DNA from: Chitinophagaceae bacterium
Lineage (GTDB): Bacteria > Bacteroidota > Bacteroidia > Chitinophagales > Chitinophagaceae
NCBI GenBank assembly: GCA_947446645.1
Contig: CANFHA010000027.1
Coordinates: forward strand, 1 to 44,332
Direction: 5' to 3'
Length of the DNA: 44,332 bases
Below, piece after piece: positions 20,001 through 27,306 of the stretch (position 1 is the stretch's first letter; each line of letters opens with the position of its first letter). The position numbers and the translations under genes are program-made. The notes under the pieces were generated by a model that saw only the letters and a program-made list of their open reading frames with translations, made no database searches and was not told the origin of the DNA.

Positions 20001-21847
20001 GTTTCTTTCAATTCCAGGTAAGAATCTGCCAATTGGTTGATCACCTCGTTATGAAAGGCGGCAGCACCCATGGCGGGCTCCAGTATTTTCAGGGCCAGTA
20101 GCTCATCGGCTACATTGCTGTCTTCTTTGTCGTTCTTATCTATACGCTCTTTTAGCCGGTCTATTATGCCCTTCAGTGTATATTTCACCGTGGTTTGTGT
20201 CAGCACCTCCGGTGTATAGTAAGACGCTGATTTCTTACGATCACGTCCGTTCAGCCGGTACACAAACTGCCCCTTGGGTATCTGCTTATCGTGTATTGGG
20301 TTGCCGTATTCATCATTATCCTTTACTATTTCGGCTTCTTTAAACTCATCTCTTCTTGCCAGTGGCACAAGAAAGGTATCGTCGGTATCATTCGGGTCTT
20401 CAGCCGCTTTTACTTCTATCAGCGTATCCGCGGCAAAAAAGCCACTGAATGCCAGCAGGCTCTCATATACGCTACCTAGCTGGTTAATGCCAAGGTTAGC
20501 ATACGAAATTCTACCCCTGCGCTTTTTGCCGCTTGAGTCACTCAGCGATAGCCGCCTAATAATTTGCTGCAATACCACATTGCGAAACTGCACACCGGCT
20601 AAGTGATTCAGCTCCGCATTATCAAACAACGGTGAATCCAATGGTTTCATTTCAAAACCATGCTTAGTTTTTACCCCGGCATGTAGATGATCAAATAATT
20701 TCCACAAGCTTTTAGAGATAAAAAATCCGTTGCGTGATGAATCAGTCGTGAGCGGCACCATTTCCAGGTCTCTCAGCATTTCCAGGCTGTAGCCCTTCTG
20801 ATAGGTCTGATCCTTAACCGGCAGTATTTCAAGGTCTTCGCGAGCTTCGGCATAAAACAAAAAAAGCAGGCGATATACCAATGACAAACATTCGTCCTTC
20901 AATGCTCTCGCAAACCTGTCCTCGGCCATTAGTTTTTCTATGGCTTGCTTTTCATCGTGTGTTGTTGCACTTGCTTTCTTATACCATATTGCCTCATTAG
21001 CGAGGCTCTCTACCGCATAAATAACTCCCTTTTTCAGGTTTTGGGTTACACCATAGGCTGCCTTATGTGCATCTTCGTCCAGCGATTGCAGCAGGCTGTC
21101 TGTAATGCCGAGGAAGTTAGTTTTGGCTAGTAGCGCATAAAACAACGCCAAGTAATCACGATTGTTAACCACCTCTGCAAAAAGTTGCTCCAGATCGAAA
21201 AGCAGGAAGCTGTCGTACTTCCACTTTTCATAGTGAATGAGGAAAATCTTAGCCCCCGCCAGCATGATGACATAAGTAGGTCGTTCATCTTCTGGTAGCA
21301 GGAAAAGTTCGGATAATGCTTCTTTGATAACGTCGGGCTTCAAAATAATTTCGCCCCAAGTGGTGGGAAATACCTCTTTCCATTCGCCTCTATCCCATGT
21401 TTGCTCATAGATGCCCATGGGTTCTTTATCGCCCTCATGTACTATGGCTTTCATCTCCATAATAAACAGGTAAGGTTTGCCGCCCTTGCTGTAATTATAC
21501 CTCACCGGTATCACCTCGGAATCATTGATGAAAACGGGGTGATTGTATTCAGGTGTTCCGTTAATATAGCCAAGCGCATCCAGCACCTCCCGGTGGAAAT
21601 CGCTGGTGCGTTTTACTTTGTCTTTCTCCCGCTGTATGTTTAGCAGGTCATTTTTAAACCGGAAGTATTTTTCACGTAATGGCGATATCCGGGCATTTAT
21701 TTCTGTCAGGTGATTGGCGGTTTTATTGCCATCACTATCTTTTTTCTGGGTAATATAACCGGCCTTGTCAAACACCTTTTTATGGAAATCATCCGTAAAA
21801 AAGTGTTGGGAATAGTAGTCGCCGATATTTTCTATAAACCTGATCAT
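17060..21847 (-). CDS. large N6-adenine DNA methyltransferase (class 1 DISARM/type IIG-like)
   Basis: This 1,595-residue protein carries gamma-class N6-adenine methyltransferase motifs. KKSASYYTPEVLT is near residue 540. Motif I, LEPAMGAAAFHNE, near 595 is the SAM-binding loop, with GAAAF replacing the common GSGxF. VYGVDLNPTAVELGK lies near 650 and catalytic motif IV, VIVGNPPWVKV, near 960. Long inserts separate the motifs, as in BREX PglX and class 1 DISARM DrmMI. The N-terminal 500 residues include FIMEMKAI near 131, a possible but unproven E-x-K nuclease element. The last ~620 residues should hold the target recognition domain and are visibly more AT-rich than the rest. The start lies 15 nt after the SNF2 gene stop; the Upf1-type gene begins 1 nt after its stop. 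Likely role: mark host DNA so that the helicase/nuclease partners spare it. Confidence 0.87.
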   Translation of the reverse strand: MIRFIENIGDYYSQHFFTDDFHKKVFDKAGYITQKKDSDGNKTANHLTEINARISPLREKYFRFKNDLLNIQREKDKVKRTSDFHREVLDALGYINGTPEYNHPVFINDSEVIPVRYNYSKGGKPYLFIMEMKAIVHEGDKEPMGIYEQTWDRGEWKEVFPTTWGEIILKPDVIKEALSELFLLPEDERPTYVIMLAGAKIFLIHYEKWKYDSFLLFDLEQLFAEVVNNRDYLALFYALLAKTNFLGITDSLLQSLDEDAHKAAYGVTQNLKKGVIYAVESLANEAIWYKKASATTHDEKQAIEKLMAEDRFARALKDECLSLVYRLLFLFYAEAREDLEILPVKDQTYQKGYSLEMLRDLEMVPLTTDSSRNGFFISKSLWKLFDHLHAGVKTKHGFEMKPLDSPLFDNAELNHLAGVQFRNVVLQQIIRRLSLSDSSGKKRRGRISYANLGINQLGSVYESLLAFSGFFAADTLIEVKAAEDPNDTDDTFLVPLARRDEFKEAEIVKDNDEYGNPIHDKQIPKGQFVYRLNGRDRKKSASYYTPEVLTQTTVKYTLKGIIDRLKERIDKNDKEDSNVADELLALKILEPAMGAAAFHNEVINQLADSYLELKETEEVRKRRTRIVPGSYNDELQKVKAFIAANNVYGVDLNPTAVELGKLSLWLNCMHRNMETPFFAHRLGTGNAVVGCWLKVYDEQDVVIEYPKEGTSKQRSSPIPRAWWAKAPKRVRWATKGYTRKPGQYYHFLLPDDNMLASVGIPLIKEEIGDSQRKTINAKNKEFVQPLTRQECARLEKICTVIDALLEEHYRQIKGIIKDTTSAYAVYGQLAPQMAMKGYDEKERLAESRNARSAPFYKLRMIMDYWCSLWFWDARQAADFPTRSQWYSEVENILGVDLAALGDTTDPKAILEHIKKYGADKWSLHGSDNRLNIITQLREQHRFFHHELEFVEVFKERGGFDVIVGNPPWVKVTFEEAELISEKFPESAIRNESAPQIAKRRVPFISVAAQKELYFKENVSLEAMATFLNSPQCYSLLKGQQTDLYRCVIVQANSSLNTNGFCGLVHPESIYDDPKGAILRRYLYKKLKFHFQFKNEKKLFDIDHHNIYALNIYSGSNAAPDFYSMHNLFHPSTIDQSFVHDGKGLPGGIKKMSDNGKFTWNTDPHLNRIIRFREPELRLLAKTFEDSDEWEGTKLVSIHSKEILSVLEKLSSFKSKLAHFENIVTEGWHETNDIDIAIKAQVTFPNYDNYEIIYNGPHFFVGNPLYKTPREICDKNQDFDNIYLTEIADDFQPRVNYTPVALTDAFFKAERSFDKNELWIDYYKVGMSKMISLTGERSLQPAILSPKVSHVNGVISVTFKEVEILLEFSGLSSSIVLDFFVKSIGAANLTDGKLKYFPLGVENKFHSKIFARTLLLNCLNNKYSPLWSASFREDYVLDEWTKNDSRLKPYDNLSKEWSWNTPLRNFYERRQALVELDVLSAMALGLSCEELILIYNIQFPVLQSYEENTYYDIKGNIVFTNNSQGLKAVGVDSKTWNEIKDKKEGQTYVHKIEKSEFYKGLELTFYAPFDKCDRVEDYKVAWAHFEKVFNNDKTSS

Positions 21848-21862
21848 GCTTGTATGTATCTG

Positions 21863-24697
21863 TTATGCATTATAAAAAACGGCCAGCAACCGCAAATAGG
21901 GATCTTTCTCTAATTGAAAGAACGTTTCATAATACTCCTTGGTTTGCTTATGCACGTAATCTATGTCTTTCTTTCTCCTGTCTTTATGTGTGCGCAGCAC
22001 CCCTGCTTCTTCCATGCCAAACTGAAATTCCAATTGTCTTTCTGAATTCACCAACCACTTGTTTAATTTTTGCTCGTAATCCTCCAGCTTATCTTGTAAG
22101 TCGTCGGCCAGATGGCCTTGTAACTGTTGTGTATAGAGTTGCTTTGCCAGCTTTACGGCATCGGGCAACATGGCCTGCATTAAGTCCAAATGCGCTTGTT
22201 CTATCTCCAGCGTAGGCAGGTCGTCAAATAGTCTGTACAGTCTTACAAAATCATCAAAGCTATCTATACTGCCCACTTGCGCCCCTATAAATGAGCGACC
22301 GATCACAAATGCTTTTGAAAGAATAGGCTGCCCTTGCCCGTTAGATGTGATACCCTGAAAAATAAACCACGCCGACTTTTCGGGTAGCGGATTGCGCATT
22401 CTGGCTACCGGTGCATTTCCTTTATCTATGCGGGCCAGTATTTTGTATTGCAGCCAGCGCGCCAATGGGTGCATATCATATAGCAACTGATGTTCAGGCC
22501 ATGCACCTTCTTTTTTTCTTGCTTTTTCAATTGATGATTCAACAATATCTTTTCTGCACGTTAGTTTGAACGTATCTTTTCTCAGCGGGAAGGCTTCGAT
22601 AGGAATATCGTATAAAACTCCTTCGTCACTTAATTCATCTGTCTGGGCAAACTCTACTATCTGTGCAGGGTCTTTCGGATCAACCTGAATATCCTTTTGC
22701 AATTGATCATCTACCGATTTCAATTCATCTACCAGCGTTGCGTAGTAATTGAAATCGCTGGTATAGAATGAGCTATGCGGTGGCTCGAATATTTTCTCTT
22801 TTGTGAGTTTATCCTCACCAGCTATATCAAACACGGCATCCCAATCTATTTCATCATCCTTTTGCTTGACATCCAATATCGAAACATCACCTTTAATGAA
22901 TGCCTTGGTAACTAACTTTTCTTCCTTGGCAGTATCGTATAGCATCCACAGGCTACCTGCATCACCAAGTGATTTATATACCTCGTCTTCCTTCTCTTTC
23001 AGCTTATCCAATATCCTGAAATCATCTTTGATATTGGGATTGTCGGACTTTGAAATGAGGTAGTAGATAAACGGGGTTTTTGTTTGACCGAAGCGATCTA
23101 TACGGCCATTCCTTTGTTCCAGCGTAATGATAGACCATGGAATATCGTAATTGAACATCTTGTGGCAATGGTAGTGCAGGTTCACACCCTGACTTCCTGC
23201 ATCGGATGACAGGAATAGCCGGATGGGGCTATCTTCTTTAGAGAATTTATCAATAATGAGCTGTTGATCTGTATCAGACAGGCTGCCATTAAATTCTACG
23301 ATAGCAGATTTGTCAATATTAAATGCCTCCCTTAGTTGTTCTTCCAAATACGTTAGTGTTGGTCTGCGCTCCGCGAAAATGATAATGCGGTCGTCTGTTT
23401 TCTTTCCCTGCCAACCTGCCGCCTTTAATTGATTAACAAGCCCTGTTAGCTTGCCGTCTTTTTTCGTTCTTAAAATATGTTCGATCTGCTTTTTGAGATC
23501 AAGTAGGAAATCTTTGGTAATCTCCTCATCTATTTCCTTCGCCAGTCGATTGTTTATAGTTTCCAGACAGGCGGCAGGCGAAGACATATAAGCCTTAAAC
23601 AAGCCAATCGTGAACAGCAACGCACCATCACTCAAATTGCCCTTTGCTTTATCAAAAGCTTCCTTTTTGGCATTTTGAATACCCTCAATTACCGCCTCTT
23701 CTTCAGGAAATAAGGCAGTATGAAAACTGGTAGTCACCCGGTCGCGGAATGAATCGCCAACCTCCTTCTCTACATCTTTTTTAAACCGGCGTTCGAAGTA
23801 TGGCCTTATATCTTCCGGTACAAAGTCATCATTATATGGTATCGCTGTGGGGTCTAGTAATTTGATAAGGTTGGCAAAGTTTTTCTTTTTACCATTATGC
23901 GGAGTAGCCGATGTTAATACCAGAGCCTCACTCCGTTGCGAAAGAAACTTAGCAAGATCACCACGCTGGCTGCCTGCATTGGCTACGGTATGGCACTCGT
24001 CAACTACTACTACATCCCACTTTATCTTTTCCAGAAAGTGTCGGAACTTACCATTGTTCTTCAGCGTATCTATGGAGACAATTACCTTGTCGTAATAGTC
24101 AAACGGGTTTTTATTGGACGGGATAATATTGCTGATCCTTGCTACGCCTTGACTATCCAACCTTACCAGTGGGATTGAAAAACGTGCCCATATCTCCTGC
24201 TGAAACTGGGATAAAATGGATTTTGGTGTAACCACCAATATGCGCTGGCCTTTACCCCTACGAATCATTTCCGTTAAGAAAATGCCTACTTCTATTGTTT
24301 TCCCAAGCCCTACTGCATCCGCAATAAGTATTCGGGGTTTGGGTAGTGATAGTGCTTTTATCGTAGGAACAAACTGATAGTTATTGGGGCGTATAGCCGC
24401 TTTATTAGCTATCTCAATTCCACCAGAGTAAAATGATGAGTTACGCAGGATAGTTTCTATAAACAGTTTTGACTTCCGGTAGCCATTAGAATTGTCAACA
24501 ACCAATTGAGTTGATTCCGGTGTAATTATATCAAAATCTTCAAGGCTCAGGTCAAAACTGAACCGCATTCCCTTCACTAATTCAGAAATACCCTCTGCTT
24601 CAATTATTGTATTATCTACATGCGTAACCAGGAAATCTTCATCTCTAAGTTTCAGCCGGATTCCGGCAGCTATATTGTGTTTCTTTGCTTCAATCAT
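21863..24697 (-). CDS. drmD: SNF2-family helicase, DrmD-like
   Basis: This 944-residue SNF2/RapA-type double-stranded DNA translocase is the first gene of the operon. Motif I ADAVGLGKTIE is near residue 127, motif II VVVDECHT near 230, then LTSATPHNG, IIFAERRP, SSDAGSQGVNLHYH, and motif VI EQRNGRIDRFGQT near 530. The C-terminal ~380 residues are mixed alpha/beta and charged with no domain I can name. A SNF2 helicase directly before a large adenine methyltransferase is the class 1 DISARM arrangement (drmD-drmMI), which is why I use the symbol; HepA/RapA homologues in other systems remain possible. The upstream neighbour (65-residue protein) ends in a strong terminator, so transcription of this operon should begin within 24,700-24,890. 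Confidence 0.85.
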   Translation of the reverse strand: MIEAKKHNIAAGIRLKLRDEDFLVTHVDNTIIEAEGISELVKGMRFSFDLSLEDFDIITPESTQLVVDNSNGYRKSKLFIETILRNSSFYSGGIEIANKAAIRPNNYQFVPTIKALSLPKPRILIADAVGLGKTIEVGIFLTEMIRRGKGQRILVVTPKSILSQFQQEIWARFSIPLVRLDSQGVARISNIIPSNKNPFDYYDKVIVSIDTLKNNGKFRHFLEKIKWDVVVVDECHTVANAGSQRGDLAKFLSQRSEALVLTSATPHNGKKKNFANLIKLLDPTAIPYNDDFVPEDIRPYFERRFKKDVEKEVGDSFRDRVTTSFHTALFPEEEAVIEGIQNAKKEAFDKAKGNLSDGALLFTIGLFKAYMSSPAACLETINNRLAKEIDEEITKDFLLDLKKQIEHILRTKKDGKLTGLVNQLKAAGWQGKKTDDRIIIFAERRPTLTYLEEQLREAFNIDKSAIVEFNGSLSDTDQQLIIDKFSKEDSPIRLFLSSDAGSQGVNLHYHCHKMFNYDIPWSIITLEQRNGRIDRFGQTKTPFIYYLISKSDNPNIKDDFRILDKLKEKEDEVYKSLGDAGSLWMLYDTAKEEKLVTKAFIKGDVSILDVKQKDDEIDWDAVFDIAGEDKLTKEKIFEPPHSSFYTSDFNYYATLVDELKSVDDQLQKDIQVDPKDPAQIVEFAQTDELSDEGVLYDIPIEAFPLRKDTFKLTCRKDIVESSIEKARKKEGAWPEHQLLYDMHPLARWLQYKILARIDKGNAPVARMRNPLPEKSAWFIFQGITSNGQGQPILSKAFVIGRSFIGAQVGSIDSFDDFVRLYRLFDDLPTLEIEQAHLDLMQAMLPDAVKLAKQLYTQQLQGHLADDLQDKLEDYEQKLNKWLVNSERQLEFQFGMEEAGVLRTHKDRRKKDIDYVHKQTKEYYETFFQLEKDPYLRLLAVFYNA

Positions 24698-24769
24698 GAG
24701 GGTGTTTGTAGCTTTTGGGACTTAAACTAATATTTTCGGTTCAGCCTGTAAATTAAGTGGTAAACTCAA

Positions 24770-24797
24770 GAAATTTATCCCAGATTACACAATCAAG
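24770..24797 (-). promoter_or_regulatory. weak candidate promoter of the defence-like operon
   Basis: On the minus strand TAAATTTC at 24777-24770 is one mismatch from the Bacteroidota -7 box TAnnTTTG, and TTG lies about 16 nt upstream at 24796-24794. It is placed between the terminator of the preceding unit and the first helicase gene. No perfect -7 box occurs in this interval, so this is only the best available match. Confidence 0.22.
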
Positions 24798-24885
24798 AGG
24801 TCAATCTTTAATAAAGAGCATATTTTTAAGAAAAGGCTTGGATCTTTACTTCAAACCCCGAAGAGTTTTACGACAACAACTACAA

Positions 24886-24917
24886 ACAAAAAAGCCATCT
24901 CAATTTGTTGAGATGGC
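24886..24917 (-). terminator. intrinsic terminator after the peptidase/65-aa unit
   Basis: A perfect 10-bp stem (GCCATCTCAA with TTGAGATGGC, 24894-24903 and 24908-24917) and a 4-nt loop are followed on the minus strand by an uninterrupted T run. It lies about 24 nt past the stop of the 65-residue gene. It therefore ends that transcript and separates it from the helicase/methyltransferase operon. Confidence 0.85.
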
Positions 24918-24940
24918 CTTTAAAACATACCGAATTTACT

Positions 24941-25138
24941 TTATGCAGTTAAAATTACTTGAGCTGCCCTCATTTGAGAATTTCGCTCCTTAATTTGATA
25001 ATCCCTTCTTACTGATTTCATTCTATCAGTTAATGCACTTATTGTAGCAATATCCTGAACTGTACCCATGGATACTACTTTACCTTCGCCCTTTAACTTA
25101 TCTAGGACCTCAGCAGTTTTATTTATTTTAGTAGCCAT
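24941..25138 (-). CDS. 65-residue protein paired with a cysteine peptidase
   Basis: A small basic protein, starting MATKINKTAEVLDKLKGEGK, mostly helical in appearance, with no signal peptide, no cysteine and no membrane segment. I do not recognise the family. Its ATG lies 1 nt after the stop of the upstream peptidase gene, and a strong terminator follows it, so the two genes form a closed two-gene unit. The spacing suggests a functional partner of the peptidase: substrate, inhibitor or a peptide to be processed (inference). No GG-type leader cleavage site is obvious, which argues against a standard bacteriocin precursor. It could also be an unrelated small DNA- or protein-binding factor. Confidence 0.6.
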   Translation of the reverse strand: MATKINKTAEVLDKLKGEGKVVSMGTVQDIATISALTDRMKSVRRDYQIKERNSQMRAAQVILTA

Positions 25139-25139
25139 A

Positions 25140-26672
25140 TTAGAAACCTTTTAAATTGTCCGTAAAAATAGAAAATTTTTGCAAAGGTAGTAATTTTCTT
25201 GAGAAGTCCCCAATGCTATAATCAAAAGATATTAGTTCATCATTATATATAGCTAAGATAAGGGGCTTAACATTCGACACATTTGCCTCTGTAGCATCAA
25301 CAATAATTAAGCCAGTAGCTTCAGGTACTGGTTGCTGGATAAGGGCTTTATTAGATATTTCAGCAACCCAAATGAACTTAGGCATTTCTGTTTCCAAAAT
25401 TAATGCCTTAAAGTCGTCTTGAAGAGTAGGATTTAAGGCTATGTTATGTTTGTATGACCGACTTGATGCAAGATAAAATCTTAAAAAAATCTCAGAGTTA
25501 TTAGCTATAGTAAAGAGTGAGAATAGTACCTGTTTAATGAAGTTTCTTGCTTCATAGGCTTCTAAATAAATTTTGGGGTAGAGTGGTACTATGAAATACG
25601 TTATATCGCAATTATGCCACGATGCATCCGGGTAATGAGATGTTGGCGTGGCAAATTTATTTAATGGATATGCAGGCAAATTATCATCGACAAAAACAAA
25701 ATTTCTATCCAAATCGCTATTATCAAAAAAAGATATATTTTTCGTTGCAATCTCGTTGGCTATAAAGGGATTAGGTTCAGCAGACAATGGCAGTGCGTTT
25801 ATTTGAGCGGCAGCTGTTCTATCATGCCCTATACAAAGAAGCGCGTGCCCAACATCACCTCCTTTATCTCGATTATCAACCGCCACAATAATGGGCACAC
25901 CACTTTCAATATATGTCGCAAATAGTCGTTTTAATTCGATTGCTCCAAACTCTAATAAGGAATAAATACGTGTTCCAAATCCAAATTCCTTCAATGCATA
26001 AGCCATTTGTTGTATATTCAATCCCTTTGAAGGAATTTGCCTTTCCGCAGATACTATCCTTAATACTTCAACGATTCTCGATGGAAGAACAGGCTTATAT
26101 TCTGGATATTTATTTCCAAAATACTCCATCATTGCCCAGAGTGTGGTTTCGGCACACGAAATAGTTTCTGTGTCCTGAGAGGAGTGTGGAAACCCAACAA
26201 CTTCGAATTTAATAGAATTTGCTGTGGTTGCAAACTTCCCGGCTATACTTAAAAAATTATTTACTTTTAATGCTTTGGGGGATATAATGCTTCTCCCAAT
26301 AATTTGAGGTGTTGTTGGTCTTAGCGTAATAAATCCTAAGTATCTATTTTGCAAATCGGTTAATGAATCGGGATTACGAAAATCTTCTTCTTTAATTTCC
26401 TCCTTAAAAATTGATAGTCTAATGCTATCCTTTTTATAATTACCCAATTTTGAAGAAAAATAGGAGTAATAACTATCTCTATACACTTTATCAATATAGG
26501 GGGCTTCTATAAAATAATAGCTATCATCAATTACTTGATCAATATTGCTATGGACAACATTGTCATATAGAGTTTCTGCAAATAATTTCTGAAGCGAAAA
26601 TTGAGTAACCATTAAATCAACGATTTCCGATCTTAATTCAACTTTTGATGCAATAATCCTGCTTATAGACAT
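25140..26672 (-). CDS. papain/C39-like cysteine peptidase-domain protein
   Basis: About 510 residues. A segment resembling the C39/papain-like peptidase core shows a nucleophile in ISCAETTLWAMMEYFG near residue 172, a His in GDVGHALLCIGH near 276, and an Asp in FVFVDDNLPAYPL near 328, the order Cys-His-Asp expected for this fold. The ~160 residues before it and ~170 after it are unassigned. There is no signal peptide or transmembrane segment, so it should act in the cytoplasm. An ATG at 26702 would give a longer protein, but a perfect -7 box (TACATTTG, 26696-26689) lies downstream of that ATG; the next ATG at 26672 sits about 10 nt past the expected transcription start and is preferred. It is followed 1 nt later by the 65-residue gene. 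Whether it belongs to the neighbouring defence operon is open. The active-site reading is by pattern only. Confidence 0.68.
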   Translation of the reverse strand: MSISRIIASKVELRSEIVDLMVTQFSLQKLFAETLYDNVVHSNIDQVIDDSYYFIEAPYIDKVYRDSYYSYFSSKLGNYKKDSIRLSIFKEEIKEEDFRNPDSLTDLQNRYLGFITLRPTTPQIIGRSIISPKALKVNNFLSIAGKFATTANSIKFEVVGFPHSSQDTETISCAETTLWAMMEYFGNKYPEYKPVLPSRIVEVLRIVSAERQIPSKGLNIQQMAYALKEFGFGTRIYSLLEFGAIELKRLFATYIESGVPIIVAVDNRDKGGDVGHALLCIGHDRTAAAQINALPLSAEPNPFIANEIATKNISFFDNSDLDRNFVFVDDNLPAYPLNKFATPTSHYPDASWHNCDITYFIVPLYPKIYLEAYEARNFIKQVLFSLFTIANNSEIFLRFYLASSRSYKHNIALNPTLQDDFKALILETEMPKFIWVAEISNKALIQQPVPEATGLIIVDATEANVSNVKPLILAIYNDELISFDYSIGDFSRKLLPLQKFSIFTDNLKGF

Positions 26673-26688
26673 ATTAGTTATTATATCG

Positions 26689-26696
26689 CAAATGTA
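26689..26696 (-). promoter_or_regulatory. -7 box of the peptidase promoter
   Basis: TACATTTG matches the Bacteroidota consensus TAnnTTTG exactly. The upstream region is AT-rich with no good -33 TTTG. A start about 7 nt downstream leaves a very short leader before the ATG at 26672. Confidence 0.5.
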
Positions 26697-26884
26697 CTGC
26701 AAGTAATCAATAAAATAATTGACTGAGTATCCAAAAGAAGATTCAAGGAAACTCCGTGATTAGCATATACAATCTATTTTAGCAAAATCGAACTTTCAAT
26801 TAAAGAATTGCCTGCACCGTGTCAAACTTCTCTAAATCCACAACGAAAAAGTTCGACATTTCCCCGCCCTTCTCCACAAGCTTT

Positions 26885-26909
26885 AAATCGCCCGAAAGGG
26901 CGATTTTTT
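26885..26909 (+). terminator. plus-strand intrinsic terminator with no obvious upstream gene
   Basis: A 9-bp stem AAATCGCCC/GGGCGATTT closed by a GAAA tetraloop, followed by further T residues. It ends plus-strand transcription just before the GIY-YIG gene, yet no intact plus-strand gene precedes it. The sequence directly upstream (26,850-26,884) looks like the 3' end of a tRNA, which would explain an orphan terminator. Confidence 0.75.
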
Positions 26910-26917
26910 GTATTTAT

Positions 26918-27169
26918 ATGAGCTTCACTGTTTACATAATTTATTCTAAGAAGTTGGATAAGTATTATGTCGGCTATATCGAAAATATTGAGATCAGATT
27001 GGCACAACACAATAGTGGCATTTCTGACTACACGTCTAAAGCAACGGACTGGGAAACAAAATACGTAGAATCGTTTGATACCAGGCAGGACGCCATGAAA
27101 AGGGAAAAAGAGATCAAAAACAAGAAATCAAGGAAATATATTGAATGGTTAATTAGCTCTGTCTGCTAG
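26918..27169 (+). CDS. GIY-YIG nuclease-fold protein (UPF0213/YhbQ-like)
   Basis: An 83-residue single-domain GIY-YIG protein. The signature is VYIIYSKKLDKYYVGYIENI at residues 4-23, followed by IRLAQHNSG, the conserved KA/Trp turn, and a C-terminal AMKREKEIKNKKSRKYIEWL helix. These small proteins are common in Bacteroidota, often next to RNA genes, and their biological role is unclear; the fold is a metal-dependent nuclease. I start it at 26918 because the longer frame, from 26819, would read through the terminator hairpin and add 33 low-quality residues. It converges on purE, with a long hairpin between the two genes. Confidence 0.88.
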   Translation: MSFTVYIIYSKKLDKYYVGYIENIEIRLAQHNSGISDYTSKATDWETKYVESFDTRQDAMKREKEIKNKKSRKYIEWLISSVC

Positions 27170-27233
27170 AGCGTTTGCTTATCCCGAAAGCATTCGGAAA
27201 AAAGGTAACCGGTTCAGCTATGGTATTCTTCAC

Positions 27234-27285
27234 AAAATGAGAAAGGGAGCGCTGAGCGATAGTTCTGCGCTCCCTTTCTCATTTT
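27234..27285. terminator. bidirectional terminator between GIY-YIG gene and purE
   Basis: A perfect 19-bp stem with a 14-nt loop, with A-rich and T-rich ends on either side, between two convergent genes. It can serve both transcripts. Confidence 0.8.
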
Positions 27286-27306
27286 CCCTTCAACCTCACC
27301 TACAGG

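Noticed and set aside
193..24697. BREX or standard DISARM assignment of the operon
   Set aside because: No BrxA/B/C, PglZ or BrxL is present, and separate DrmA, DrmB and phospholipase-D DrmC genes are missing; only the SNF2 helicase, methyltransferase and DUF1998 helicase are shared in kind.
24757..24993. A 78-codon plus-strand frame between the SNF2 gene and the 65-residue gene
   Set aside because: It reads across a clear minus-strand terminator hairpin and overlaps the small minus-strand gene in antisense; the peptide has no protein-like signature.
26790..26884. Possible intact serine tRNA ending at CCCTTCTCCACAAG
   Set aside because: No complementary 5' acceptor strand, no D-arm or anticodon arm can be built upstream; at best it is a 3' fragment.
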